Part shown: positions 9,616 through 18,090 of the stretch, piece by piece
How positions within the stretch are numbered: the stretch's first letter is position 1
How the letters are laid out: every line of letters starts with the position of its first letter
Assembly: GCF_022662495.1 (NCBI RefSeq)
Contig: NZ_JAKPBU010000001.1
Coordinates: forward strand, 1,674,001 to 1,738,000
Source: Lysobacter sp. M2-1
GTDB lineage: Bacteria; Pseudomonadota; Gammaproteobacteria; Xanthomonadales; Xanthomonadaceae
Direction of reading: 5' to 3'
Length of the DNA: 64,000 nucleotides
Translations under genes and position numbers: made by a program
The notes under the pieces: generated by a model
Seen by the model: the letters and a program-made list of their open reading frames with translations, nothing else
Databases searched by the model: none
What the model was told of the DNA's origin: nothing

Positions 9616-10302
9616 ATGCGAATCCTGCTGGTCGAAGACGAAGCGCCGTTGCGCGAGACCCTGGCCGCGCGCCTCAAGCGCGAAGGCTTCGCTGTGGATG
9701 CGGCGCAGGACGGCGAAGAAGGCCTGTACATGGGGCGCGAGGTTCCATTTGACGTGGGCATCATCGATCTGGGCCTGCCCAAGATGTCGGGCATGGAACT
9801 GATCAAGGCGCTGCGCGACGAGGGCAAGCAGTTTCCGGTTCTGATCCTGACCGCGCGGTCGAGTTGGCAGGACAAGGTCGACGGGCTCAAGCAGGGCGCG
9901 GACGACTATCTGGTCAAGCCTTTCCACGTCGAGGAACTGCTCGCGCGCATCAATGCGCTGGTGCGCCGCGCGGCGGGCTGGAGCAAGCCGACGCTTGAGT
10001 GCGGACCGGTGGTGCTGGATCTCGCCGCGCAGACGGTGAGCGTCAACGGCAGCAACGTCGACCTGACCAGCTACGAGTACAAGGTGCTCGAGTATCTGAT
10101 GATGCATGCCGGCGAACTAGTGTCGAAGGCCGACCTGACCGAGCACATCTACCAGCAGGATTTCGATCGCGACTCCAACGTGCTGGAGGTGTTCATCGGC
10201 CGCCTGCGCAAGAAGCTCGATCCGGAAAGCACGCTCAAGCCGATCGAGACCGTGCGCGGCCGTGGCTATCGTTTCGCCATCCCGCGCAGCAACGAAGGCT
10301 GA
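9616..10302 (+). CDS. phoP: PhoP-like OmpR-family response regulator
   Basis: A 228-residue two-domain regulator. The receiver domain (1-118) has acidic pocket VEDE, phospho-acceptor Asp51 in IIDLGLP, Thr in ILTARS and Lys in LVKPF. The OmpR/PhoB winged helix (130-222) ends in TVRGRGYRF. GGAG lies 7 bases before the ATG. The gene is followed by its cognate kinase after 36 bases. It is assigned PhoP because the protein and its kinase match the Xanthomonad PhoPQ pair, which responds to low divalent cations and envelope stress in related species; the signal here is not known. Confidence 0.9.
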   Translation: MRILLVEDEAPLRETLAARLKREGFAVDAAQDGEEGLYMGREVPFDVGIIDLGLPKMSGMELIKALRDEGKQFPVLILTARSSWQDKVDGLKQGADDYLVKPFHVEELLARINALVRRAAGWSKPTLECGPVVLDLAAQTVSVNGSNVDLTSYEYKVLEYLMMHAGELVSKADLTEHIYQQDFDRDSNVLEVFIGRLRKKLDPESTLKPIETVRGRGYRFAIPRSNEG

Positions 10303-10338
10303 TCCCGCGCGCATCGCCGTCCCGCGGGAATTGCATCC

Positions 10339-11754
10339 ATGATGAGCGCGCGCGCGCCTGGCTTCGGATGGCGGCCGCGCTCCCTGCAATCGCGCCAGCT
10401 GTGGGCCGCAAGCCTGGGGCTGGTGGCGTTTCTCGCCCTGACCGGCTATGCGCTGGATCGCGCCTTCATCGACGTTGCCGGCCATGGCCTTCGCGACCGG
10501 TTGAAGGGCTACGCGCTGGCCTATGCGCAGAGCATCGAGTTCGCACGCGACGGCAGTCTGATTCCGCCCGAACTCCCACCCGATGCGCGCTTCGACCGGC
10601 CCGGCGCCGGCTTGTACGCCGAAGTGGTGCTGCCCAGCGGGCGCTGGGTCTCCAATTCGGCGCAGGGTCCGACCCTGCCGCAGGGCGAGATGCTGGCGCC
10701 GCGCGAGGAACAGTTCAGCGAAGCGCTGCCGATCACGCGCAGCAACGGCATGAGCGGTGAGGTCTATCGCTATGGCATCGGGCTGGTGGATGCGACGCGC
10801 GGGGATGCGGCTGAATTCCCCTACACGATCTACGTGATGGAGGACGCCGGCAACCTGCCGCTGCAGGTGCAGATCTATCGCCAGGCCCTGTGGGGCTACC
10901 TCGGCATCGCGGCGGTGATCCTGCTGCTGCTGCAGGCATTGATCCTGCGCTGGAGCCTGCTGCCGCTGCGCCGCGTGGTGTCGGAACTGGCGCGCGTGCA
11001 GCGCGGGCAGGCCTATCGCATGAGCGAGCGCCACCCGCGCGAACTCGAGCCGCTCACCGAAAGCATCAACGCCCTGATCGAGAGCGAGCGCGAGCATCTG
11101 GACCGGCAGCGCAACACCCTGGCCGACCTGGCGCACAGTCTCAAGACTCCGTTGGCGGTCCTGCGCACGCGCCTGGACAGCGGTGCGAGCGAGGCCGAGC
11201 TGCGCGAGGACCTGGATACCCAGCTGCGGCGCATGAACGACATGGTCGGCTACCAGCTCAGCCGCGCCGCGTCGGGCGGGCACAAGCTGTTCGCTGCGCC
11301 GGTGGAAGTCGAGGGCCACGCCGAACAGATCGTGCAGGGGCTGGAAAAGATCCACGCCTCGCGCGGGGTGCTGTGCGAATTCGATGTCGACCCGGCCGCG
11401 CGTTTCCACGGCGAGCCCGGGGACCTGCAGGAATTGCTGGGTAACCTGCTGGAGAATGCGTTCAAGTGGGCCAGGTCACGGGTGCTGTTCACCGCGCGCA
11501 CCGGGCAGACCGCACCCAACCGCCGACCTGGCCTGCGCATCGTGGTCGAGGACGACGGTCCCGGCATTCCGCCCGAACGCATCGCACATGTATTGCAACG
11601 TGGCGTGCGCGGCGACGAGCGCGTGCAGGGCCATGGCATCGGCCTGGCGATCGTGCAGGACATCGTGCACGGCTATCGCGGCGAGCTGCACGTGGGCGCG
11701 TCGGAGGAACTGGGCGGCGCGCGCTTCGAAGTGGTCCTGCCGCCAGGGCTGTAG
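10339..11754 (+). CDS. phoQ: PhoQ-like sensor histidine kinase
   Basis: A 471-residue membrane kinase. It has TM1 at about residues 22-40, a periplasmic sensor of ~140 residues, TM2 at ~185-204, and a HAMP-like linker (LPLRRVVSELARVQRG). The H-box is LADLAHSLKTPLAVLR (His266), the N-box GNLLENAFKWAR, and the ATP-lid motifs are VEDDGPGIPPE and GHGIGLAIV. It autophosphorylates and transfers phosphate to the PhoP-like regulator just upstream. Its TAG stop codon forms the first bases of a palindromic repeat. Confidence 0.9.
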   Translation: MMSARAPGFGWRPRSLQSRQLWAASLGLVAFLALTGYALDRAFIDVAGHGLRDRLKGYALAYAQSIEFARDGSLIPPELPPDARFDRPGAGLYAEVVLPSGRWVSNSAQGPTLPQGEMLAPREEQFSEALPITRSNGMSGEVYRYGIGLVDATRGDAAEFPYTIYVMEDAGNLPLQVQIYRQALWGYLGIAAVILLLLQALILRWSLLPLRRVVSELARVQRGQAYRMSERHPRELEPLTESINALIESEREHLDRQRNTLADLAHSLKTPLAVLRTRLDSGASEAELREDLDTQLRRMNDMVGYQLSRAASGGHKLFAAPVEVEGHAEQIVQGLEKIHASRGVLCEFDVDPAARFHGEPGDLQELLGNLLENAFKWARSRVLFTARTGQTAPNRRPGLRIVVEDDGPGIPPERIAHVLQRGVRGDERVQGHGIGLAIVQDIVHGYRGELHVGASEELGGARFEVVLPPGL

Positions 11755-11819
11755 GGCGGGGCCGGGCCCGCCATCGTGGAATCCGGACACACCGAAGGCG
11801 GGCCTAGGCGCGCCCTGCG
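11752..11819. repeat. palindromic TAGGGCGGG-type intergenic repeat
   Basis: The left arm (11752-11772) is TAGGGCGGGGCCGGGCCCGCC. The right arm (11795-11819) reads roughly as its reverse complement. It fills the gap between the convergent phoQ and mtfA genes: the phoQ stop TAG is its first three bases, and the mtfA stop directly abuts its other end. Related elements occur at 26402 and 61315. Confidence 0.6.
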
Positions 11820-12572
11820 TCAGCCAAAGGGGGATGGTCCGTAAAAGCGCCGCAGATGCGTTGCGACCGAGGGCATCGTTTCGTGCAGCAGGGCCGGGTC
11901 GCTGAAGTGGTATTCGCTGCAGACCGCGAAGAATTCCTCAGGTGCCTCGGCCGCGTAAGCGTCGATGGCCGTTTCGCGCCCGCCGTCGACCTGGGCTGCG
12001 AAATCGTCATACGCGCTCTGGAAGTCGCGCGCCCATTCGCGCTGCCAGTCGCGCGGCAGCGGCGGGGTGCCATCGAGCAGACCGTCGAGCGCATCGAGCT
12101 TGTGCGCCATCTCGTGCACCGCCACGCAATAGCCGGCGTCGGGTTCTTCGAGATCGGCGCACACGTCCGCCCACGACAGCACCAGCGGACCCTGCTCCCA
12201 GGCCTCGCCGATGAGCTCGTCTTCCCATTCGTGCATCACTCCGGCGGCGTCGACATGGCTCCGGTGCGCACGAAAGGCGTCCGGATATACCAGGACCTGC
12301 GACCAGCCATGCAGGCCCTCCGCTCCGAACTCGAGCAGGGGCAGGCAACACAGCGCGGCGAGCAGCACGCGATCGCCGTCCGAAAGCGTGAGCCCGGCGA
12401 GCGGCGTGATCGCCTTGCGTTGCAGAAACGTCGCGCTCAGTACGCCCAGCCGTACGTCCCGCGCATTATCCAGTCGCGCGAGCCACGGCAGGCGGCGTTG
12501 TGTGTCGCGCCAGAGCTTCGGATCGATCGGTTCGGGGCGGCGCTGCAGAAAGCGCAGCAGCGATCGCGGCAT
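11820..12572 (-). CDS. mtfA: MtfA-family (M90) zinc metallopeptidase
   Basis: A 250-residue cytosolic protein matching MtfA throughout. The zinc site is HEMAHKLD (His153, Glu154, His157), preceded by VLSWADV. A downstream conserved segment (AAEAPEEFFAVCSEYHF) supplies the usual additional ligand. In E. coli MtfA binds the repressor Mlc and affects the PTS glucose gene; whether Mlc exists here is unknown. The gene converges with phoQ and follows a small exported-protein gene by 26 bases on the same strand. Confidence 0.9.
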   Translation of the reverse strand: MPRSLLRFLQRRPEPIDPKLWRDTQRRLPWLARLDNARDVRLGVLSATFLQRKAITPLAGLTLSDGDRVLLAALCCLPLLEFGAEGLHGWSQVLVYPDAFRAHRSHVDAAGVMHEWEDELIGEAWEQGPLVLSWADVCADLEEPDAGYCVAVHEMAHKLDALDGLLDGTPPLPRDWQREWARDFQSAYDDFAAQVDGGRETAIDAYAAEAPEEFFAVCSEYHFSDPALLHETMPSVATHLRRFYGPSPFG

Positions 12573-12598
12573 CCCAGGCAGACGCTAGCTGCGCGATG

Positions 12599-12880
12599 TC
12601 AGCGGAACATGCCCGGCAGCACGCTATGCCAGCGCGGCCGCGCCGCACTGTCGCCGCTGCTGCGTACCATCGGCATGGACTTGGTCTTTTCCCGGATAGG
12701 CTGGCGCTTGGAAGCAACCGGTGCCGGGGCTTCGGTCTCGATCGTCGCGTCGGGACAGGTGCCGCCTTCGCCGTTGGGCCCGTGCATGCGTCCATCGCGG
12801 GCGCTTGCGCCGACGGAGACTGTCAGCAACGCGCCGAGGAGCAGCGCACGTGCGGTCCGGGTACGGAAGAGGTCGGTCAT
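12599..12880 (-). CDS. small exported protein of unknown function
   Basis: A 93-residue protein. ATG at 12880 is chosen because it gives a compact signal peptide (ARALLLGALLTVSVGASA) followed by a polar Pro/Arg/Ser-rich mature part with one Cys. Longer in-frame starts add an unlikely Pro/Arg-rich N-terminus. No family was recognised. It is 26 bases upstream of mtfA on the same strand and divergent from birA, so co-transcription with mtfA is plausible. The 169-bp gap to birA shows nothing beyond a possible GATAAT -10 facing birA. Confidence 0.6.
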   Translation of the reverse strand: MTDLFRTRTARALLLGALLTVSVGASARDGRMHGPNGEGGTCPDATIETEAPAPVASKRQPIREKTKSMPMVRSSGDSAARPRWHSVLPGMFR

Positions 12881-13049
12881 GGCGGCGGCCCTGGTGGCTC
12901 GTCCAGCGGACGGGCGTCGTGAACTATAGCTTGGATGCGGCGGCGGCGCAGAAGGTTGCATGTTGCGGCGCAATAGCTACCGATCGGTCGAATTCCGGAT
13001 CGGCAAGCGAGCTGGCGGATAATCCGGTTTCCTTTCCCGGGCGGGCTGC

Positions 13050-14018
13050 ATGAACGAACACGACCTGCTGCAGCAGCTGATCGCAGGTCCGGCGTCGGGC
13101 GATGCGCTCGCCGGCCGCTTCGGAGTGACCCGGGCGGCCGTATGGAAGCGGGTGCAGAGCCTGCGCGAGGCCGGCGTTGCCATCTCCGCGGTCGCAGGGC
13201 GGGGTTATGCCCTCGCCCAGCCGCTGGACCTGCTCGATGTTCCCGGCATCCGCGCTGCGCTTTCCCCATCTGCTGCGGCGGCGCTGGCCCGGCTGGAAGT
13301 GGCGTGGTCGCTGGATTCGACCAATGCCGAGCTGCTGCGTCGCGAACCCCCGGCAGAGGGGGCGGAAGTGCTGTTGGCTGAGCGTCAGACCGCCGGCCGC
13401 GGACGTCGGGGTCGCATATGGTCATCGCCGCTCGCAGCAAACATCTACCTGTCGCTCTCGCGGCGCTACGCGGGCGGGCTCGCGCGGCTGGGTGGCCTGA
13501 GTCTGGCGTCCGGAGTGGCGGTGGCGGACGCACTCAATGCCCTGGGTGCCACCGATGTGCAATTGAAGTGGCCCAACGACATCGTCGCGGACGGGCGCAA
13601 GCTCGGCGGACTGCTGGTGGAAGGGAGCGGCGAACCGGCGGGAGTTGCCCGCGCCGTCGTTGGTCTGGGCCTCAACGTCTACATGCCGCCAGGGCGGGCG
13701 GGCGGCATCGACCAGCCGTGGACCGACCTGGCCAGCCTGCTCGGCGTCGTCCCACCACGCAGCGCCCTTGTCGCGCACCTGCTCGAGTACCTGTTGCCGG
13801 CCCTGGATCTGTTCGATCGCGAGGGGCTGGCGCCGTTCCTGCCGGGTTATGCCCGGCATGACGCGCTGTACGGGCGCACGGTGTCGGTGCTGGCAGGCGA
13901 CGGCAGCGCCCGGGCAGGCACCGCTCTGGGGGTGGCCGAAGACGGCGCCTTGCGCGTGGAGATGGAGGGCACGGAACGGCGCCTGCATTCGGGCGAAGTC
14001 AGCGTGCGTACCTCGTGA
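13050..14018 (+). CDS. birA: bifunctional biotin-[acetyl-CoA-carboxylase] ligase / biotin operon repressor
   Basis: A 322-residue protein. The N-terminal winged HTH (residues 1-60, FGVTRAAVWKRVQSLREAG) makes it the repressor-type BirA. The ligase core has the biotinoyl-AMP loop GRGRRG (116-121), KWPNDIV and a Lys-containing GGLLVEG, followed by the small C-terminal SH3-like cap. It transfers biotin to acetyl-CoA carboxylase BCCP. Its TGA overlaps the GTG start of coaX (GTGA), implying translational coupling. Confidence 0.95.
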   Translation: MNEHDLLQQLIAGPASGDALAGRFGVTRAAVWKRVQSLREAGVAISAVAGRGYALAQPLDLLDVPGIRAALSPSAAAALARLEVAWSLDSTNAELLRREPPAEGAEVLLAERQTAGRGRRGRIWSSPLAANIYLSLSRRYAGGLARLGGLSLASGVAVADALNALGATDVQLKWPNDIVADGRKLGGLLVEGSGEPAGVARAVVGLGLNVYMPPGRAGGIDQPWTDLASLLGVVPPRSALVAHLLEYLLPALDLFDREGLAPFLPGYARHDALYGRTVSVLAGDGSARAGTALGVAEDGALRVEMEGTERRLHSGEVSVRTS

Positions 14019-14758
14019 GGGTGCAGGTGACTGGCGAATGGCTGTTCGACCTGGGCAATACCCGGCTCAAGTTCGCGCCCGTGCTGTCAGGAGGCGAGAT
14101 CGGCGAGACCGTGGCGCTGGCGCATGTCGATGGCGATATCGCTGCACTTGCGCTCCCCCAGGGCGCAGTGGCGCATGTGGCCAGCGTGGCGTCGGCGGCG
14201 ACAACGGTCGGCTTGCTCGACGGGCTTGCCCGGCGTTTCGGGCGGATCCAGATCGCGCGGACCCAGGCGCACTGCGGGCCATTGCGCATCGCCTACGCCC
14301 AGCCGGCACGGCTCGGCGTCGATCGCTTCCTGGCGCTGTTGGCCGCCGCGCATAGCCGCAATGCGACGGGGGTGCTGCTGGTCGCCGTGGGCACTGCGCT
14401 CACCATCGACCTGCTGGACGCAGGAGGCCTGCATCGGGGTGGCCGTATCGCGCCTTCGCCGGCGCTGATGCGCGAGGCACTGCACGCCCGCGCGGCGCAG
14501 CTGCCGGCAACCGGCGGCCGGCTGGTCGAGTTCGCTGCCGATACCGACGATGCGCTGGCCTCCGGCTGCGAGGGCGCGGCGCTGGCGCTGGTCGAACGCA
14601 GTCTGGTCGAGGCGCGGCGCCTGGTCGGCGCAACCCCGGCGTTGTGGCTGCACGGCGGCGGCATGGCCGCGCTGCTGCAGCATCTGCCGCAGGCGATCCC
14701 GGTACCGGGTCTGGTGCTCGAAGGTCTGGCGCGATGGGCACGCATCGGGGTGACCTAG
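14015..14758 (+). CDS. coaX: type III pantothenate kinase
   Basis: A protein of ~247 residues that catalyses the first step of CoA biosynthesis and belongs to the ASKHA fold. Motifs are FDLGNTRLKFA (phosphate 1), PARLGVDRFLALLAA (substrate pocket) and VAVGTALTIDLLDAGG (phosphate 2). The GTG at 14015 overlaps the birA stop; a second GTG at 14027 would also keep the first motif. The birA-coaX-SPOR order is typical of gamma-proteobacteria. Its terminal codons overlap a candidate -10 element for the next gene. Confidence 0.93.
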   Translation: MRVQVTGEWLFDLGNTRLKFAPVLSGGEIGETVALAHVDGDIAALALPQGAVAHVASVASAATTVGLLDGLARRFGRIQIARTQAHCGPLRIAYAQPARLGVDRFLALLAAAHSRNATGVLLVAVGTALTIDLLDAGGLHRGGRIAPSPALMREALHARAAQLPATGGRLVEFAADTDDALASGCEGAALALVERSLVEARRLVGATPALWLHGGGMAALLQHLPQAIPVPGLVLEGLARWARIGVT

Positions 14759-14761
14759 AAT
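14756..14761 (+). promoter_or_regulatory. -10 element for a probably leaderless SPOR-protein mRNA
   Basis: TAGAAT ends seven bases before ATG 14769, so transcription would start at or next to the ATG. No Shine-Dalgarno sequence precedes the gene. Confidence 0.45.
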
Positions 14762-14768
14762 CGGCCGC

Positions 14769-15515
14769 ATGTTCGCGCGTGCGCTGATCGTATTGCTGGT
14801 GATCCTCAACCTGGGCGTGGCCGCCTGGTGGCTGCTGCGTGCCGATCCGCCTGCACCGGCACCGACGCCGCACCCCCGCGGCGTGCCTCGGCTGCAGCTA
14901 GTGTCGGAAACGGCCGCTGGAGCATCGGCCCAGGTTGCGGTTCCGCAGGCCGGCGAACCTCCGTTCACGCCAGCACCGCCGCCGGCAGGTCCAGCGCCGG
15001 ATGCGCCGGCACCGGCCATCGACGAAACCGGGCAGCCGCTGGCGACCGCTGCGCGGTGTTTCAGCTTCGGACCGTTCCCGGATGCGGCGACCGCCTCCGG
15101 GGCGCAGGCGAAGCTGCCGGAAGGCGCCCGCAGTGCACGCATCCGCAGCGAGACCCTCCGCCGCGGCGGTGCCTGGACCGTATTGATGCCGCCGCAACCC
15201 GATCGCGCCGCTGCGCAGGCGTTGGCCCAACGGATCGACGCGGCTGGCTTCAAGGACTATTACGTCATCGGCGAAGGCGCATCCATCAATGGCATCGCCC
15301 TTGGACGGTTCGGCGCGGAGGAAGCCGCCCGCCGCCATCAGGCCGCGCTGCAGGCTGCCGGTTTCCAGGCGCAGCTTCAGGCGCCGGCCAGCGCCGGCAG
15401 CGCCACGTGGCTGGACGTCGAAACCAGCCCGTCCTTCGACGCCGATGCGGCGCGCGCGATGATCGGCGCGACCCGGGCACAGACGCGCGCATGCACGGCC
15501 GCGACTGGGGCGTGA
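14769..15515 (+). CDS. membrane-anchored SPOR-domain protein
   Basis: A 248-residue protein with a single N-terminal membrane anchor (LIVLLVILNLGVAAWWLL), a Pro/Ala-rich linker to about residue 95, and a C-terminal part with SPOR-like repeats (FSFGPFPDAATA..., NGIALGRFGAEEAARRHQAA). SPOR domains bind denuded peptidoglycan at division sites. The position after birA-coaX is conserved in relatives. The function in this organism is not established. Confidence 0.75.
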   Translation: MFARALIVLLVILNLGVAAWWLLRADPPAPAPTPHPRGVPRLQLVSETAAGASAQVAVPQAGEPPFTPAPPPAGPAPDAPAPAIDETGQPLATAARCFSFGPFPDAATASGAQAKLPEGARSARIRSETLRRGGAWTVLMPPQPDRAAAQALAQRIDAAGFKDYYVIGEGASINGIALGRFGAEEAARRHQAALQAAGFQAQLQAPASAGSATWLDVETSPSFDADAARAMIGATRAQTRACTAATGA

Positions 15516-15574
15516 GCCCTGCTGGGATAGAATCGCGGGCATCCGCAGCGCCGCCCGGCGCCGTGCGGTTTAAC

Positions 15575-15650
15575 GCCGGCATAGCTCAGTTGGTAGAGCA
15601 ACCGCCTTGTAAGCGGTAGGTCGTCTGTTCGAGTCAGACTGTCGGCACCA
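15575..15650 (+). tRNA. tRNA-Thr (anticodon TGT)
   Basis: A 76-base cloverleaf including encoded CCA. The acceptor is GCCGGCA/TGTCGGC with one G-U pair, D-stem GCTC/GAGC, anticodon stem ACCGC/GCGGT with loop CTTGTAA (anticodon TGT at 15608-15610, reads ACA), and T-stem GTCTG/CAGAC with loop TTCGAGT. A TAGAAT box about 45 bases upstream could be its promoter. Confidence 0.97.
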
Positions 15651-15664
15651 TCCGGAGTCGCGTC

Positions 15665-16072
15665 TTGCTGCACATATCCGCGAAGCTGCGGGCTTTCGCA
15701 CTGTTGCTGGCCATTGCGCCCGCGGCGCTTGCCGGAACCCCGGTCACTCCGGGGGAACTGGCGTCGCTGCTCGCGCGCGGCCACGAGCAACGTCCGCTGG
15801 TGCTCGACGTGCGTACCCCCGAAGAGTACGCGGCCGGCCATGTTCCGGGCGCGATCCTGATTCCCCACGACCAGCTGGCGATGCGGCTCGATGCGCTCGG
15901 ACGCGATCGGCCGATCGTCGTCTATTGCCGGACCGGTCGCCGCTCCGGCCTCGCGGAAACGCTGCTGCGCCAGCATGGTCATGAGGTGAGCCAGCTGCAG
16001 GGGAGTTGGCAGGCGTGGCAGGCCGCGGGGCTCGAATTCCAGACCTCGCCGCAACAGGATGCCTCGCCATGA
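15665..16072 (+). CDS. exported rhodanese-like domain protein
   Basis: A protein of ~135 residues with an N-terminal signal-like segment (FALLLAIAPAALA) and one rhodanese domain: LVLDVRTPEEYAAGHVPGA, then active-site loop YCRTGRRSG with the catalytic Cys. It is probably a periplasmic sulfurtransferase. TTG 15665 is used because no ATG precedes the signal region. Its stop overlaps the arginase start (ATGA), so the two are likely translated together. Confidence 0.85.
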   Translation: MLHISAKLRAFALLLAIAPAALAGTPVTPGELASLLARGHEQRPLVLDVRTPEEYAAGHVPGAILIPHDQLAMRLDALGRDRPIVVYCRTGRRSGLAETLLRQHGHEVSQLQGSWQAWQAAGLEFQTSPQQDASP

Positions 16073-16989
16073 AGTCGTTTCCCCCGGTCTCGCTGATCGG
16101 CGCGCCGACCGATATCGGCGCCGGCCACCGGGGCGCCCTGATGGGCCCGGACGCCCTGCGGATTGCAGGCTTGGGCGAAGCGCTGACCGAGCGTGGCGTC
16201 GACGTGGCCGACCGCGGCAACCTGATCGGCCCGGGCAATCCCTGGGCGCCGCCGGTGAACGGCTATCGCCACCTGGAACAGGTCGTGGCCTGGAACCGGC
16301 TGGTCATGGACGCGGTCGGCGCCGAACTGCAGGCCAGCCGGCTGCCGATCCTGCTCGGCGGCGACCACTGCCTGGGCGTGGGTTCGATCACCGCCGTCGC
16401 GCGTCATTGCCGCGAAACCGGCAAGCAGCTGCGGGTGTTGTGGCTGGATGCGCATGCGGACTTCAACACCAGCCAGGTGACGCCTTCCGGCAACATCCAC
16501 GGCATGCCTGTGGCCTGCCTGTGCGGCATCGGGCCCGAGCCGCTGGTGCATCTGGGTGGAAACGCGCCCGCGATCCGTCCGGATCAGATCCGCCAGATCG
16601 GCATCCGCTCGGTGGACCTGGGCGAGAAGCGCCTGGTCAAGGAATACAACCTCGACATCTACGACATGCGCTACATCGACGAGGTCGGGATGAAGCGGGT
16701 GATGGAAGAGGCCTTGGATGGCGTGGATGCCGGCACCCACCTGCATGTCAGCTTCGACGTCGATTTCCTGGATCCGGCGATCGCCCCCGGCGTGGGCACC
16801 ACCGTGCCAGGTGGCCCCAACTATCGCGAGGCCCAGCTGGTCATGGAAATGATCGCCGACTGCGGACGCATGGGCTCCCTGGATATCGTCGAACTCAACC
16901 CGATGCTGGACAATCGCAACGAGACCGCGCGGGTCGCCGTCGACCTGGTCGAAAGCCTGTTCGGCAAGTCGACCCTGATGCGGGATTGA
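16069..16989 (+). CDS. rocF: arginase
   Basis: A 306-residue ureohydrolase that converts L-arginine to ornithine and urea. All manganese motifs are present: GGDHCLG, WLDAHADFNT and SFDVDFLDP, followed by a conserved Glu in IVELNPMLDN. The length fits arginase better than agmatinase, and the SGNIHGMP substrate loop is arginase-like. ATG 16069 overlaps the rhodanese stop. With the cyanophycin genes further along, an arginine-degrading enzyme in the same genome region is functionally consistent. Confidence 0.92.
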   Translation: MKSFPPVSLIGAPTDIGAGHRGALMGPDALRIAGLGEALTERGVDVADRGNLIGPGNPWAPPVNGYRHLEQVVAWNRLVMDAVGAELQASRLPILLGGDHCLGVGSITAVARHCRETGKQLRVLWLDAHADFNTSQVTPSGNIHGMPVACLCGIGPEPLVHLGGNAPAIRPDQIRQIGIRSVDLGEKRLVKEYNLDIYDMRYIDEVGMKRVMEEALDGVDAGTHLHVSFDVDFLDPAIAPGVGTTVPGGPNYREAQLVMEMIADCGRMGSLDIVELNPMLDNRNETARVAVDLVESLFGKSTLMRD

Positions 16990-17031
16990 GCGTCACCTTT
17001 CGAATCGCCATCAACAAACCGGAGACTCAAG

Positions 17032-17187
17032 ATGAAGCGTGTACTGGCCATGGCCCTGCTGCTGGCGTTCGCCGGCGCCGTGCTCGGGGGATGCAATACC
17101 ACCGAAGGATTCGGGAAGGATCTGAAGAAGGTCGGCGAGAAGGTGGAAGGCGCCGCCGAGGAAACCGGCGGAACCGATCCGCGCTGA
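17032..17187 (+). CDS. entericidin-like small lipoprotein (copy 1)
   Basis: A 51-residue protein. It has a lipoprotein signal peptide with lipobox VLGGC (Cys21) followed by the entericidin A/B pattern CNTTEGFGKDLKKVGEKVEG and a short acidic tail. GGAGA precedes the ATG at suitable distance. EcnA/EcnB-type lipoproteins are membrane-active in E. coli. A second copy follows 183 bases later. The gap between them holds no other gene that I can support. Confidence 0.85.
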   Translation: MKRVLAMALLLAFAGAVLGGCNTTEGFGKDLKKVGEKVEGAAEETGGTDPR

Positions 17188-17370
17188 CCGCTTCGGCATC
17201 CTGCGCAAGCCTTCTGTGTCCTGAACACTGGTGCGCGGTTCATCGCGGGCTCGGCAAGGTCCGGGCAGGATCGGGTGCGCAGCGTGGGCGCATCCACGTA
17301 GGCTTCACGCTGCAGTGCGGTTCCATAAGCTGCGTGCCGACCCGGCCCGACCAACGATGAGGATTATTCC

Positions 17371-17523
17371 ATGAAGCGTTTGACTGCCCTGCTGCTGTTG
17401 GCCCTGTTTTCCGCCGGCACCCTGACCGCCTGCAACACCGTGAAAGGTGCTGGCCAGGACGTACAGAAAGTCGGCGAAGAGGTCGAAGATGCCGCCGAGG
17501 ACACTGGCGCAACCGACGACTGA
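17371..17523 (+). CDS. entericidin-like small lipoprotein (copy 2)
   Basis: A 50-residue lipoprotein with lipobox LTAC (Cys21) followed by the classic EcnB-like motif CNTVKGAGQDVQKVGEEVED. It is about half identical to copy 1 by eye, with the same length and spacing of signal and amphipathic helix, so the pair arose by tandem duplication. GAGGA sits upstream of the ATG. A strong terminator lies 75 bases downstream. A toxin/antidote role as in E. coli is not demonstrated. Confidence 0.88.
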   Translation: MKRLTALLLLALFSAGTLTACNTVKGAGQDVQKVGEEVEDAAEDTGATDD

Positions 17524-17598
17524 GCCATCGCTGGACGGCGCTCGTCGCCTCGCGCGCCGCGCCGAAGGGCTTCCGTCAGGAAGCCCGCAAAGTGAATC

Positions 17599-17633
17599 GC
17601 AGAACGGGTCGCCTAGGCGACCCGTTCTGCTTT
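17599..17633 (+). terminator. rho-independent terminator after the entericidin pair
   Basis: Perfect 32-base palindrome, 15-bp stem from GCAGAACGGGTCGCC with a TA centre, followed by TTT. Confidence 0.75.
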
Positions 17634-17751
17634 GGGCGTTGCGTAATGCATGGCATCGGGATTGCAACGACTTCTTGACCGTGATTGAAGGTGGTCGCTG
17701 CCATGCTCGCGTAGCGGCATTCCCTGCCGCGTAAGTAGTCGAGGTAAACGC

Positions 17752-17952
17752 ATGAACAAGGACATCATTTCCGGCAAGTGGACCCAGATCAAAGGTCAGG
17801 CGCAGCAGAAGTGGGGAAAACTGACCGACGACGTGTTCGACGTGGCCGAGGGCGACAGCAAGTATCTGGCCGGCAAGCTGCAGGAGCAGTACGGATGGGA
17901 CCGCGACCGCGCCGAGCGCGAGGTCCGCGATTTCGAAAATACGCTGCAGTAG
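17752..17952 (+). CDS. CsbD-family stress protein
   Basis: A 66-residue protein typical of Csb[37 protein letters not shown], then [27 protein letters not shown] gives a good ribosome-binding site. Members are small, abundant general-stress proteins of unknown biochemical role. The gene is monocistronic between two terminators. Confidence 0.93.
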   Translation: MNKDIISGKWTQIKGQAQQKWGKLTDDVFDVAEGDSKYLAGKLQEQYGWDRDRAEREVRDFENTLQ

Positions 17953-17996
17953 CGGTCTGAAACGATGCGGGCCAGCGCCCGTACCCGCTAAAGAGG

Positions 17997-18024
17997 AAGG
18001 GCCGGCTTGCGCCGGCCCTTCGCT
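17997..18024 (+). terminator. rho-independent terminator after csbD
   Basis: 10-bp stem AAGGGCCGGC / GCCGGCCCTT, loop TTGC, then CGCTTT. It could also serve the convergent gene at 18091. Confidence 0.7.
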
Positions 18025-18090
18025 TTCCGCCTTCCCTGGCGGCCCTGCCTGGCCCTCGTCCGCCCGGCGTGGGTCGTCGCATCGAATCGG

